A DNA stretch of 64,000 nucleotides from Virgibacillus phasianinus (GTDB taxonomy: Bacteria; Bacillota; Bacilli; Bacillales; Amphibacillaceae), in NCBI RefSeq assembly GCF_002216775.1, contig NZ_CP022315.1, forward strand, positions 930,001-994,000. Direction: 5' to 3'. Positions 33,901-41,858 of the stretch are shown here, piece after piece. Every line of letters starts with the position of its first letter. Positions within the stretch are counted from its first letter, which is position 1. The notes beneath the pieces are model-generated. The model searched no databases. It was not told where the DNA came from and saw only the letters and a list, made by a program, of their open reading frames with translations. The position numbers and the translations under genes are program-made.

Positions 33901-34139
33901 TTCTTAATAATCTTTTCAATCGTTTCAACGGTGAGTGGTTCCAGATAAATTTTGTCAGCAATTTTCTCATCGGTCATGATTGTTGCGGGGTTATTATTGA
34001 TTAAGATGACCTCGATGTTTTCTTCTTTTAAGGCGAGACAGCTTTGTGTTCCTGCGTAATCGAATTCTGCCGCTTGCCCGATCACAATTGGTCCTGATCC
34101 TATCACTAACACTTTTTTAATATCATTTCGTAGTGGCAT
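30894..34139 (-). CDS. carB: Carbamoyl-phosphate synthase large subunit
   Basis: A 1081-residue enzyme with two homologous ATP-grasp halves. MPLRNDIKKVLVIGSGPIVI opens the first half, and NQKILVIGSGPIRIGQGIEF near residue 555 opens the second. VIIEVNPRVSRSSALASKAT and VYVLEVNPRSSRTVPIISKV are the matching ATP-site motifs. The C-terminal about 140 residues (MSDREKGESIEVVKTLTNRG onward) form the MGS-like allosteric domain. With carA it makes carbamoyl phosphate from glutamine, bicarbonate and ATP. Its place beside argFGH indicates the arginine-specific enzyme. Start overlaps carA by 17 bases. Confidence 0.96.
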   Translation of the reverse strand: MPLRNDIKKVLVIGSGPIVIGQAAEFDYAGTQSCLALKEENIEVILINNNPATIMTDEKIADKIYLEPLTVETIEKIIKKEKPDGVIGTLGGQTGLNLAVELDAKNILLKYDVELLGTSIESIQGGEDREKFRQLMIDIDEPISESKIIHTFEEGHQFVQEIGFPVIIRPAYTLGGSGGGFAANEAELEVVLNNGLTSSPIHQVLIEKSIKGWKEIEYEVMRDANDTCLIVCNMENIDPVGVHTGDSMVVAPSQTLSDVNYQVLRNASLKIIRALKIVGGCNIQFAFDPHSEQYVIIEVNPRVSRSSALASKATGYPIAGIATKCAVGYHLDEIINPITGTTYASFEPALDYVVVKLPRFPFDKFTDADRTLGTQMKATGEVMAIDRTFEGALNKGIRSLECGLSSLCLPAFRKADKEVLIDHMENATDLRLFAIAEMFRSGMTIEEANNFTAIDPWFLQKIKGIVELEQQLAAFKWEDVPVTLVKQAKQINISDEWFTETYQIQAKDVRQKWKELGLKPGYKLVDTCAAEFEAQTPYFYSTWTGEDEAEVSENQKILVIGSGPIRIGQGIEFDYCSVQAALAVKNMGYEAIVMNNNPETVSTDYSVADRLYFEPLALEDILNVAEKEKVAGALIQFGGQTAINLAKGLEEEGITILGTSTEAIDQLEDRQHFYDTLKELNIPHIEGETANNADQLQEAANRLGFPILVRPSYVIGGQSMFIFYNSHELERHLNMDDHQSWPLLVDRYMPGIECEIDAISDGKQVLIPGIFEHIEKAGVHSGDSTAIFPPLSLSEDIKSVIVDYTNRICTSLQISGLMNIQFVITEETVYVLEVNPRSSRTVPIISKVTGVPMVETAVNVQLGKGIEQQGKESGLLPEPSFYSVKAPIFSATKLKNVDFVLGPEMKSTGELLGIGASADAALEKAIFSQGENILHFTEDKPIILCAMSDREKGESIEVVKTLTNRGFQIGATPETAAFYQKHEIPISHIIGELDSIKKLLASNQVAAILNGPTQGRNQGSFGFGLRELAVQYHVPLFTCLDTVKAAVKLPEKASQKTVLTLSEYRKTQATINKGSENYVKS

Positions 34140-35199
34140 ATTTTAGGTCACCTGCCTTTCCAACAGTGGCTAGAAATTCTTTGAAAATATGTTCCGTATC
34201 AGAAGGTCCGGGATGTGATTCTGGATGAAATTGAACCGTCACAATTGGCAGTTTTTTATGCTTTAATCCTTCTATCGACTGATCATTGATATTTCGGTAT
34301 GTTACGCCGAATATTTCATGGTTAATACTGTCTTCTGTTACTACATATCCATGATTCTGCGGCGTCATCCAAACCTTGCCACTTTCAATTTCCTTAACCG
34401 GGTGATTTCCACCACGGTGACCAAAAAGCAGTTTGCTTGTTTTTGCACCATAGGCTAAAGCAATGATTTGATGGCCTAAACATATTCCAAGCGACGGGAA
34501 GTTCTCTGTTATTTTTTTCACTTCTTGGAACATGGATGAAACCATCATCGGATCACCTGGGCCGTTACTAAACATAACGCCCTCCGGCTTCAAGGATTGC
34601 ATTTCCTCGAACGTTGTTGAATAAGGAACAACGGATACTTTACAGCCCACTTTAAGCAATGCCTCAAGCATAGACTTTTTGTACCCATAATCCACTAAAA
34701 CAATGTGCGGACCTGATCCCTCGTATTGTTGCACACTGTGTGTCGAAACCTTTTTAACCAGCAAATTGTCCTGGCCTATCGGCACATGCTTGCTAGGCGT
34801 TTTCGAGATGACACCTTTCATTGTGCCGTTTTTGCGTATCTTCTTCACAATCGCCCTGGTATCAACACCTGCCAGGCAAGGAATACCTTCGTTTGCAAGA
34901 TGTTCAGCAAATGATTTTATTGCCAAATAGTGACTTGGTGTTGTGCAAAGATCACTGATAACAGCTCCAGACAGGTGGAGACCAATACTTTCATTATCAA
35001 AATGGTTGATTCCATAATTTCCGATAAGTGGATAACAGAATGTAATGATTTGTCCTGTGTAAGAGGGATCCGTCATAATTTCCTGGTATCCGGTCATGCT
35101 TGTATTAAAGACCACTTCTCCGGTTGACGAGACATTTTTCCCTACCATCGTTCCCTCAAAAACATCCCCTGTCTCCAAAATTAAATAACCCGTGTCCAT
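34123..35199 (-). CDS. carA: Carbamoyl-phosphate synthase small (glutaminase) subunit
   Basis: A 358-residue glutamine amidotransferase subunit. The N-terminal CPSase domain (YLILETGDVFEG, VVFNTSMTGYQEIMTDPSYT) leads to a class I GATase with the nucleophile in LGICLGHQIIALAYGA near residue 240 and the catalytic His/Glu in TVQFHPESHPGPSDT. It channels ammonia to CarB. It is the first gene of the arginine unit, 65 bases after the second terminator of the T-box leader. SD AAAGGGGGA precedes ATG. Confidence 0.95.
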   Translation of the reverse strand: MDTGYLILETGDVFEGTMVGKNVSSTGEVVFNTSMTGYQEIMTDPSYTGQIITFCYPLIGNYGINHFDNESIGLHLSGAVISDLCTTPSHYLAIKSFAEHLANEGIPCLAGVDTRAIVKKIRKNGTMKGVISKTPSKHVPIGQDNLLVKKVSTHSVQQYEGSGPHIVLVDYGYKKSMLEALLKVGCKVSVVPYSTTFEEMQSLKPEGVMFSNGPGDPMMVSSMFQEVKKITENFPSLGICLGHQIIALAYGAKTSKLLFGHRGGNHPVKEIESGKVWMTPQNHGYVVTEDSINHEIFGVTYRNINDQSIEGLKHKKLPIVTVQFHPESHPGPSDTEHIFKEFLATVGKAGDLKYATTK

Positions 35200-35264
35200 T
35201 AAAAGTCCCCCTTTTGATTTATTTACTTTAGCTAACTAATACTCTAACTCACGAAACTATTTGC

Positions 35265-35520
35265 ATATAAAAAACGCCCATCTCTATTTAACGAATTAAA
35301 TAAGAGACGAACGTTTATACATCCGCGGTACCACTCTAGTTATTCCGCATCCGCGGAATCGGCTTGAGGCTGTTAACGGGGACGGCCCGGTTTGCCTTAC
35401 TAAAGTTTTACACTTGTTCAGGCAACTATCTCAAAAGTGCGGTTCATTACATGTCTGCACCGGCTTCCACCACCCCGGCTCGCTTCTGCAGTTACATGCA
35501 ATTACTCTCTTTATCATCGA
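35265..35520 (-). promoter_or_regulatory. T-box riboswitch 1 (carA-proximal), probable Arg specifier
   Basis: The minus strand holds Stem I (GAGAGTAATTGC, AAGCGAGCCGGGGTGGTGG, AAGCCGGTGCAGACATG), then TGAACCGCACTTTTGAGA, and the T-box core AGTGGTACCGCGG (35323-35335), followed by a terminator. In the specifier loop the triplet CGC (35439-35441), an arginine codon, occupies the usual position. Uncharged arginine tRNA would favour antitermination. Confidence 0.88.
35269..35316 (-). terminator. Terminator of the carA-proximal T-box
   Basis: On the minus strand AACGTTCGTCTCTTATTTAA and its complement AAATAGAGATGGGCGTT form a hairpin followed by TTTTTT, immediately after the T-box sequence at 35323-35335. 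Confidence 0.88.
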
Positions 35521-35554
35521 CTTATATATACATTATGGTTCTATATGCTTCTTT

Positions 35555-35662
35555 AGAAGAGACTTTTATTAGAAAATCTTGGCTTGTCGCCAAGAACTAA
35601 TGGCGAAAGCCTTAGATTTTTTTATACTTTATACCGATAAAGATTTCTTAAAGTGTAAAATA
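35555..35662 (+). repeat. Dispersed intergenic repeat lying between the two T-boxes
   Basis: A copy of the second half of the 7036-7290 repeat, including CGCCAAGAACTAATGGCG and TTTATACTTTATACCG. In the arginine transcript it forms the spacer between T-box 2 and T-box 1. Confidence 0.8.
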
Positions 35663-35900
35663 AAAAAAAACCTTCATCTCTATCTAAATAAGAGACGAAC
35701 GTTTACATCCGCGGTACCACTCTAATTATTCCGCAACTGCGGAATCGGCTTGACGCTGTTAACGGAGGCCATCCGATCGGGTTTAACCGACATCTCAAAA
35801 ACGCGGTTCGTTACATGTCCTGCACCGGCTTTCACCAACCCGGCTCGCTTTAGCTGACCTTTGCAACTACTCTTTTTCTCATCGAATTTGTTAATTTCTC
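35662..35900 (-). promoter_or_regulatory. T-box riboswitch 2 (promoter-proximal), probable Arg specifier
   Basis: A full second T-box: GAGTAGTTGC, AAGCGAGCCGGGTTGGTG, AAGCCGGTGCAGG, then CGAACCGCGTTTTTGAGA with CGC at 35803-35805, the core AGTGGTACCGCGG (35709-35721), and a terminator (GTTCGTCTCT/AGAGATGAAG plus nine T, 35662-35702). It is clearly homologous to T-box 1 and arose by duplication. Confidence 0.88.
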
Positions 35901-35903
35901 TTC

Positions 35904-35931
35904 ATTATACAGAATTATTAAATTAAGTCAA
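35904..35931 (-). promoter_or_regulatory. Promoter of the arginine operon
   Basis: On the minus strand TTGACT (35926-35931) and TATAAT (35904-35909) are 16 bases apart, immediately upstream of T-box 2. It is the only good sigma-A promoter before carA, so both T-boxes should be in series on one transcript. Confidence 0.8.
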
Positions 35932-35959
35932 CAGGGAAAGTTGAAATTTGTTTTTATTT

Positions 35960-36080
35960 AAAGATCAGAAAGTATAAACCGAAATATGTCTATCTCCAGC
36001 ACCCAGAAGCTGCCGTCATAAGCAATGGACACTTCGAACGCTAAACCCATGCGTTCTACGGGCGCTTGCGCTTTTCTTAT
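35960..36080 (-). repeat. Dispersed intergenic repeat, inverted partial copy
   Basis: The complement of the first part of the 7036-7290 repeat: AAGCAATGGACAC and ACCCATGCGTTCTACGGGCG match its complement, with the GATCAGAAAGTATAAACC edge. It separates the divergent arginine and methionine leaders. Confidence 0.75.
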
Positions 36081-36136
36081 ATATTAAATTCATTCAATGG
36101 GAATTCATTCAATTGACTAAATTTAAAAAAATTATC

Positions 36137-36165
36137 TTGACTTTCGAGGTGAACATGGATATTGT
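36137..36165 (+). promoter_or_regulatory. Candidate promoter of the first S-box transcript
   Basis: TTGACT at 36137-36142 and TATTGT at 36160-36165 with a 17-base spacer, about 35 bases upstream of the SAM aptamer. Confidence 0.6.
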
Positions 36166-36198
36166 ATTTAGTAACATCTAAATTGAATATGAAATTTT

Positions 36199-36299
36199 TC
36201 TTATCCAGAGAGGTGGAGGGACTGGCCCTTTGATACCTCGGCAACAGGCTTATTTAAAGTACTGTGCCAATTCCAGAAGCGTAATGCTTGAAGATAAGA
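36199..36299 (+). promoter_or_regulatory. SAM-I riboswitch (S-box) 1
   Basis: Starts CTTATCCAGAGAGGTGGAGGG and ends GAAGATAAG, the two P1 strands, with GATACCTCGGCAAC and GTGCCAATTCCAG between them. It controls the homocysteine methyltransferase gene by termination when S-adenosylmethionine is abundant. Confidence 0.95.
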
Positions 36300-36321
36300 A
36301 GAGAACCTAGCCACGGCATGT

Positions 36322-36358
36322 AAACCTCTTCTTATAGAAAGAAGAGGTTTTTTATTTT
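36322..36358 (+). terminator. S-box 1 terminator
   Basis: AAACCTCTTC (36322-36331) pairs with GAAGAGGTTT (36341-36350), then TTTATTTT. Confidence 0.92.
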
Positions 36359-36382
36359 GCATGTAAAAGAGGAGGAAAAGAA

Positions 36383-37432
36383 ATGAAGCGTAGTTTGGAA
36401 GAACGTTTAAAAGAAGGGACTGTGATTGCTGGGGAAGGTTATTTATTTGAACTGGAGCGAAGGGGTTATTTGCAGGCTGGCTCTTTTGTACCGGAAATAG
36501 CACTGGATAACCCCCAGGCACTTAAACAAGCATACAGGGACTATATGAATGCTGGTTCGGATGTCGTATTAGCTTTCACGTATAATGCCCACAGGGAAAA
36601 AATGCGGATAATTGGCAAGGAGGAGTTACTAGAGCCATTAAATCGAAGTGCCATCCGGCTAGCAAAAGAAGTTGCCAAGGAACATCCGAAAGAAGAAGCA
36701 TTAGTGGCCGGGAATATATCAAATACGAATATTTTTGATCCCGAAGATTCTGAATCAAGGGCCAGAGTAAGAAATATATTTGCGGAAATGGTGAAATGGT
36801 GCAAAGAAGAGGAGGTTGACTTCGTGAATGGGGAAACATTTTATTACCACGAAGAAGCTCTTATAGCGTTTGAGGAAATCCGCAAACAGAATCTGCCTGC
36901 AGTCATTACGCTCGGGTTAATGGGAGAAAACATTTTACGGGATGGCTATACGGTTGATGAATCTTGCAAACTACTTTCTGAAAAAGGTGCGTTGGTCGTT
37001 GGGATGAACTGTTTTCGAGGCCCTGATACGATGCAGCCGTATCTTGCTGAAATACGAAAAAATGTCGATGGATATGTAGCCGGCCTGCCTATACCATACC
37101 GTACAACAGAAGAAAACCCTACATTCTTTAATTTACCTGATGGAGGATGCGGTTGTAATTTACCTACAGAAACAACCTTTCCGACTGCGCTTGATCCACT
37201 TTACCATAATCGCTATGAGCTGGCAGCGTGGGCAAAAGAGGCTAACGATATCGGTATTAATTACCTCGGTTTATGCTGTGGGGCATCGCCGGCAATGCTG
37301 CGAGCAGTGGCAGAAGCGGTAGGCGTTGAAACAATTAACTCTAAGTACTCTCCCGATATGGAGAAACATTTCCTTTTTGGCCAAGACAAAACACTTAAGG
37401 AACATAATTTGAACTATCGATTAAAGGCATAA
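36383..37432 (+). CDS. Homocysteine S-methyltransferase (BHMT/MmuM-like)
   Basis: A 349-residue enzyme of the zinc-dependent S-methyltransferase family. Zn ligands are in VVGMNCFRGPDTM near residue 212 and LGLCCGASPAM near residue 295. The start EGTVIAGEGYLFELERRGYL and the segment NGETFYYHEEALIA fit the family. It should convert homocysteine to methionine using a methylated donor; in a halotolerant organism glycine betaine is a plausible donor, and S-methylmethionine is the alternative. The donor is not decided by sequence. An S-box lies upstream. ATG is 6 bases after AGGAGG. Confidence 0.87.
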   Translation: MKRSLEERLKEGTVIAGEGYLFELERRGYLQAGSFVPEIALDNPQALKQAYRDYMNAGSDVVLAFTYNAHREKMRIIGKEELLEPLNRSAIRLAKEVAKEHPKEEALVAGNISNTNIFDPEDSESRARVRNIFAEMVKWCKEEEVDFVNGETFYYHEEALIAFEEIRKQNLPAVITLGLMGENILRDGYTVDESCKLLSEKGALVVGMNCFRGPDTMQPYLAEIRKNVDGYVAGLPIPYRTTEENPTFFNLPDGGCGCNLPTETTFPTALDPLYHNRYELAAWAKEANDIGINYLGLCCGASPAMLRAVAEAVGVETINSKYSPDMEKHFLFGQDKTLKEHNLNYRLKA

Positions 37433-37446
37433 ACTTATAAAAGCAT

Positions 37447-37551
37447 TCTTATCAAGAGAGACTGAGGGACCAGGCCCAGTGATGTCTCAGCAACCAGCTG
37501 TTTAGGCCACGGTGCTAATTCCAATAGGTAATTACTTCCTAGAAGATAAGA
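37447..37551 (+). promoter_or_regulatory. SAM-I riboswitch (S-box) 2
   Basis: CTTATCAAGAGAGACTGAGG, GATGTCTCAGCAACC, GGTGCTAATTCCA and GAAGATAAG mark a complete second aptamer, directly upstream of metI. Confidence 0.95.
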
Positions 37552-37565
37552 AGATTGTGTTACTA

Positions 37566-37606
37566 GTAGGAACCTTCTTCTTATCTTGAAGGTTCCTACT
37601 TTTTTC
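37566..37606 (+). terminator. S-box 2 terminator
   Basis: GTAGGAACCTTC pairs with GAAGGTTCCTAC and is followed by seven T. Confidence 0.93.
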
Positions 37607-37670
37607 TCACTTAAGGCGAAGACTGAGTATTTCTAACGAGATAAGATGATAAAGGAAAAGGATGAATGAT

Positions 37671-38798
37671 ATGACAAAAGGAAATATAGAAACAAGGTTA
37701 GTTCAGCTAGGTAATAAAAGTGATGGGACTACAGGTGCTGTAAACCCACCAATATATTTATCAACAGCATTTCAGCATCAAGGAATTGGCAAATCCACTG
37801 GATATGACTATACGCGCACGAAAAATCCAACCCGATCAATTTTGGAACAAGGAATTGCAGACTTGGAGGTTGGTGATTGTGGCTATGCGTGCAGTTCCGG
37901 AATGGCAGCAATTCAGTTAGCCCTTTCCCTTTTCCGTTCAGGAGATGAGCTAATTGTTCCGGAAGACATTTACGGAGGAACTTATCGATTACTTAAACAT
38001 TATTCAGATGTTTATGCTATACAAACAAATTATTCCGAGTTTAAGAATGTCCGTGAGACAGAAAAGTTGATTACTTCAAAAACGAAAGCATTATTCATTG
38101 AAACACCTACCAATCCATTGATGCAGGAAATTGATATCGAAGCATTTGCAGCTCTTGCAAATAAATATAACCTGTTACTTATTGTGGACAATACTTTTCT
38201 GACCCCTTACTTGCAGCAGCCACTGGACCATGGAGCCGATATCGTTATTCATAGTGCTACCAAATACATCGGTGGACATAATGATGTGCTGGCTGGATTA
38301 GTCGTTGCTAAAGGACAAACAATCTGCGAAAAATTGGCTGAACACCATAATGCTTCCGGTGGAGTCCTTTCTCCTCTTGATTCTTGGTTGCTAATTAGGG
38401 GATTGAAAACACTTGCAATACGAATGGATCAACACGAAGAAAATGCAAAGAATATAGCCGACTACTTACTGAGTGAACCCAAGGTGAGCGACGTTTTATA
38501 CCCAGGAAAGGGCGGCATGCTTTCATTCCGTCTCAAGGAAAGTAAATGGATTCAACCTTTTTTAGAAAATCTTAAATTAATAACATTTGCGGAAAGTCTT
38601 GGAGGAGTAGAAAGTTTTATTACTTATCCTCCCACCCAGACCCATGCCGACATCCCGGAAGAGGAAAGGGTGCGCCGTGGAATAGATGATCGATTATTGC
38701 GTTTTTCTGTTGGCATTGAACAGGTCGAAGATTTGATAGCAGATTTAAAATACGTATTTTCAACCCTTGAACAGGAGGTCTATGGACATGAGTATTGA
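37671..38798 (+). CDS. metI: Cystathionine gamma-synthase / O-acetylhomoserine thiolyase
   Basis: A 375-residue PLP enzyme of the Cys/Met metabolism family. DYTRTKNPTRSILEQGIADLE near residue 45, ACSSGMAAIQLAL and the PLP-lysine motif VIHSATKYIGGHNDVLAG near residue 195 are intact. Next to metC it should make cystathionine from an O-acylhomoserine and cysteine; members often also use sulphide. ATG at 37671 has AAAGG 9 bases upstream, the ATG at 37662 being too close. The 3' end overlaps metC by 11 bases. Confidence 0.94.
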   Translation: MTKGNIETRLVQLGNKSDGTTGAVNPPIYLSTAFQHQGIGKSTGYDYTRTKNPTRSILEQGIADLEVGDCGYACSSGMAAIQLALSLFRSGDELIVPEDIYGGTYRLLKHYSDVYAIQTNYSEFKNVRETEKLITSKTKALFIETPTNPLMQEIDIEAFAALANKYNLLLIVDNTFLTPYLQQPLDHGADIVIHSATKYIGGHNDVLAGLVVAKGQTICEKLAEHHNASGGVLSPLDSWLLIRGLKTLAIRMDQHEENAKNIADYLLSEPKVSDVLYPGKGGMLSFRLKESKWIQPFLENLKLITFAESLGGVESFITYPPTQTHADIPEEERVRRGIDDRLLRFSVGIEQVEDLIADLKYVFSTLEQEVYGHEY

Positions 38799-39969
38799 CA
38801 AAGATCAGCTTGAAACAAGATTAATTCATGCTTCTTCACATGTCGACATTGAACGGAAAACGGGTGCAGTAAATGTGCCTATTTATTTATCATCTACTTT
38901 TCATCAGGAGAGCTTTGATGATTTTGGCCCATTTGATTACAGCCGTACAGGGAATCCGACAAGGCAAGTATTGGAACAGACAATTGCCAATTTGGAAGGT
39001 GGTGTTAGGGGGTTAGCCTTTTCTTCTGGGATGGCGGCCATTTCATCAGCTTTTATGTTACTATCCGCTGGCGACCATGTGTTAATTTCAGAAGATGTTT
39101 ACGGGGGCACGTATCGTTTTGTGACGGAGATATTAACTAAATTCAAGTTTGACTACACCTTTGTAAATATGACCGACCTGCATGAAACCGCAAAGGCGAT
39201 TCGGGCAAATACAAAAGTAATTTATGTGGAAACACCATCCAATCCATGTTTAAATATTACCGACATCGAGGGAATCGTTAAAATTGCCAGAGCTAATCAG
39301 TGCCATACCTTCCTTGATAATACCTTTATGACACCACTATACCAAAAACCGCTTGAACTTGGGGTGGATATCGTTCTTCATAGTGCCACCAAGTTTTTAT
39401 CTGGACATAGTGATATTATTGCCGGTTTGGCGGTGACAAAGAACGAGGAACTTGGTGAACAATTAGCATTTATTCAAAATTCCTTTGGATCAATTTTAGG
39501 CGCACAAGATTCTTATCATTTAATCCGAGGCATTAAAACCTTAAGTGCCCGTTTAAATCAATCATCCTATTCCGCTGAAAAATTAGCATCATATTTGCAT
39601 GATCACCCATTAATTGAAGAAGTGTTTTACCCTAGTTTAACCTATCATCCAGGTAATTCCATCCATGCCAGGCAGTCTAAAGGAAACGGCGCTGTTCTTT
39701 CTTTCAGATTACCTGATAAAGATGCTGCTAAAACATTTATCGAACAAATTCGGTTGCCTGTTTTTGCGGTTAGTCTTGGTGGGGTCGAGTCAATTCTTTC
39801 TTATCCAGCAACAATGTCTCACGCCGCAATGCCAAAGAAAGAAAGGCTAAAAAGAGGTATTACAGACGGATTGTTTAGACTCTCTGTTGGACTGGAACAC
39901 GTCGATGATTTAATTGCAGATCTAAATCAGGCATTACGGGTGGTTGAACACCAAAGAACGTTAGTATAA
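38788..39969 (+). CDS. metC: Cystathionine beta-lyase
   Basis: A 393-residue PLP enzyme homologous to metI. DYSRTGNPTRQVLEQTIANLE, LAFSSGMAAISSAFML and the PLP-lysine VLHSATKFLSGHSDIIAG are present. It cleaves cystathionine to homocysteine, pyruvate and ammonia, feeding the upstream methyltransferase. ATG at 38788 lies 9 bases after AGGAGG inside metI. The order metI-metC behind an S-box is the same as B. subtilis. Confidence 0.94.
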   Translation: MSIDKDQLETRLIHASSHVDIERKTGAVNVPIYLSSTFHQESFDDFGPFDYSRTGNPTRQVLEQTIANLEGGVRGLAFSSGMAAISSAFMLLSAGDHVLISEDVYGGTYRFVTEILTKFKFDYTFVNMTDLHETAKAIRANTKVIYVETPSNPCLNITDIEGIVKIARANQCHTFLDNTFMTPLYQKPLELGVDIVLHSATKFLSGHSDIIAGLAVTKNEELGEQLAFIQNSFGSILGAQDSYHLIRGIKTLSARLNQSSYSAEKLASYLHDHPLIEEVFYPSLTYHPGNSIHARQSKGNGAVLSFRLPDKDAAKTFIEQIRLPVFAVSLGGVESILSYPATMSHAAMPKKERLKRGITDGLFRLSVGLEHVDDLIADLNQALRVVEHQRTLV

Positions 39970-39980
39970 CCGCGCTGAGA

Positions 39981-40026
39981 TAACGAATGGCCGCATTCCT
40001 TCATAAGAAATGCGGCTGATGCGTTA
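39981..40026. other. Hairpin without T-run between metC and dacC
   Basis: TAACG/CGTTA enclosing GCCGCATT (39990-39997) and AATGCGGC (40009-40016). It may be a weak or factor-dependent terminator for the convergent genes. Confidence 0.4.
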
Positions 40027-40047
40027 CCTATATAAAGTTGATTCGCT

Positions 40048-41592
40048 TTATTCAAACTCATGTTTCGCTAACACAGTAGCAATTTCATCTTGGAGCTCCG
40101 TCATTGATCCCGTTTTGTAATTGTTCATCATGATTGAAAAGATAAGCTTTTTGCCGTCCTTCGATGTAACATATCCAGAAAGTGTGCTAACACCAGTCAA
40201 TGAACCAGTTTTAGCGATAACATTACCTTTTGTCGATTCACCTGTCATGCGGTCCCGAAGCGTACCCCCTACAAGTCGCTCAGGCTCGCCGGCTACTGGC
40301 AGTGCATTTTTAAATACAGGGAACCAGCTTTCATCCTGTATTTCATAAAGAAATTTGGTTAGCTCTTCTGCCGGGATTAAGTTTTTATGTGACATACCCG
40401 AGCCATCACGAAGCATAACCGTATCCGTATTTACTCCATATTTAGCAAGCTTATCCTCCATAACTTCAATTCCTTTATCCCAGCTTCCTTCACCATGGAC
40501 GGATTTACCCATTTGCTTGGCAAGCACTTCCGCGTGACCATTATTACTCAACTTTAAAAAGGGAATGTATAGTTCCTCCAGCGGCATCGATTTTCTTGAT
40601 GTCAGAACAGTAGCATCTTCAGGTGTAACGCCTACTTTAACCTTTGAGTTGCCAATTAGCCGAATGCCCTGCTCTTCTAAAGACTTTCTAAAAACATCCA
40701 ACGCATAACCTGTTGGTTCCCATACAGATCTCCATACCCTTGAGCGCGAGCCATCCACAGGGATATTTCCTTCGATAACGATTCTATTTGTTCCATGTTC
40801 CCGCTCAATGGAAATGTCCTTCGATTCATTTTTACCAACTGTTTTTGCTTTATTTACAATGGTTAGGTAGTCAGTTTCTGGTACAAGCTTTATTTTAGGT
40901 TTCGCTTCTGCCTCCTCCCCAGGGTACACTTCAACAATAACTGTTCCTGCATCATAATCATCATTCGGAGCAATGGTTAATGCAGATACCTGGGCTCCAG
41001 TATAATAAGGTTCATCATCCCAGTTTAAATCTGTAGATAACCGGACATCATCAAACCAGCTATCGTCGCCAATCAAATCACCCTTAATCTTATGAATTCC
41101 TTTCTTCTTCAGTTCTTTCGCAAATTGAGTTAAATCTTTTTTCATGAGGGTTGGGTCGCCCTTCCCTTTCAAATACAAATTTCCTTTAAGAACCTTACCT
41201 TTCACTTCACCATCAGTCAAAACTTCAGTTGAAAAACGATAATCCGGTCCGAGTACATCCAGTGCAGATGCACCAGTAATTATTTTCTCATTAGAGGCTG
41301 GGTGCAAGCGAATATCACTATCGTGCGAATAGAGAACCGCCCCATTACCGGCGTTTCGAATACTCACTCCGGCAATAGCACCATCAAGACGTTCATCATT
41401 TAGTATTTCATCGATCTTTTTAGTTAATTGTGCGGTTTCATCGGATGCAACTTTTGCGGATTCTGTAGGTGTTTTTGAGTCATCTGAGGCTTTCACAAAC
41501 GATGTGTTTTCTTCCATTGTCAAAGGCATTATTGCAAGTATAACCATGAGGAAAACAAGGAGAACTGTATTTAACTTGCCTTTAAGGTTCAT
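40048..41592 (-). CDS. dacC: D-alanyl-D-alanine carboxypeptidase/endopeptidase, S13 family (PBP4/DacC type)
   Basis: A 514-residue exported penicillin-binding protein. An N-terminal hydrophobic signal (VLLVFLMVILAIMPLTM) precedes the penicillin-binding domain. The SxxK motif is HPASNEKII with Ser100, SxN is in LKLSNNGHAE, and KTG in VIAKTGSLTGVSTLSG. The large insertion between SxxK and SxN (about residues 105-370) is the usual mark of S13. It trims stem peptides in the wall. SD AAAGGATGTGGAC, ATG at 41592. It stands alone. Confidence 0.92.
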   Translation of the reverse strand: MNLKGKLNTVLLVFLMVILAIMPLTMEENTSFVKASDDSKTPTESAKVASDETAQLTKKIDEILNDERLDGAIAGVSIRNAGNGAVLYSHDSDIRLHPASNEKIITGASALDVLGPDYRFSTEVLTDGEVKGKVLKGNLYLKGKGDPTLMKKDLTQFAKELKKKGIHKIKGDLIGDDSWFDDVRLSTDLNWDDEPYYTGAQVSALTIAPNDDYDAGTVIVEVYPGEEAEAKPKIKLVPETDYLTIVNKAKTVGKNESKDISIEREHGTNRIVIEGNIPVDGSRSRVWRSVWEPTGYALDVFRKSLEEQGIRLIGNSKVKVGVTPEDATVLTSRKSMPLEELYIPFLKLSNNGHAEVLAKQMGKSVHGEGSWDKGIEVMEDKLAKYGVNTDTVMLRDGSGMSHKNLIPAEELTKFLYEIQDESWFPVFKNALPVAGEPERLVGGTLRDRMTGESTKGNVIAKTGSLTGVSTLSGYVTSKDGKKLIFSIMMNNYKTGSMTELQDEIATVLAKHEFE

Positions 41593-41858
41593 TGCATGTC
41601 CACATCCTTTTTAAATTTTCATATATTTCCGTAAATTATAACACTCAGCAGTTGATCTGTAATTGTTTAAGTAAAAAATCATTCTTTTTAACTATTAAAA
41701 AGGGACATAAGGCTTATGATACCCAACTATTAATATCATTATCATTGCAGGATCGATTATTTATCTTTGAAAAGTCTCATTCAAAAAACACAAACGACCC
41801 GTTTAACAACACCTATGAAAGGTATCTTTCAGTAAAGGTGCAATTCCTTTAATTTCCT
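41593..41858. other. Intergenic gap, no feature recognised
   Basis: 266 bases between ylmA (upstream, minus) and dacC. It is AT-rich and should contain the dacC promoter, but no clear promoter, terminator or RNA element could be assigned. Confidence 0.5.
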
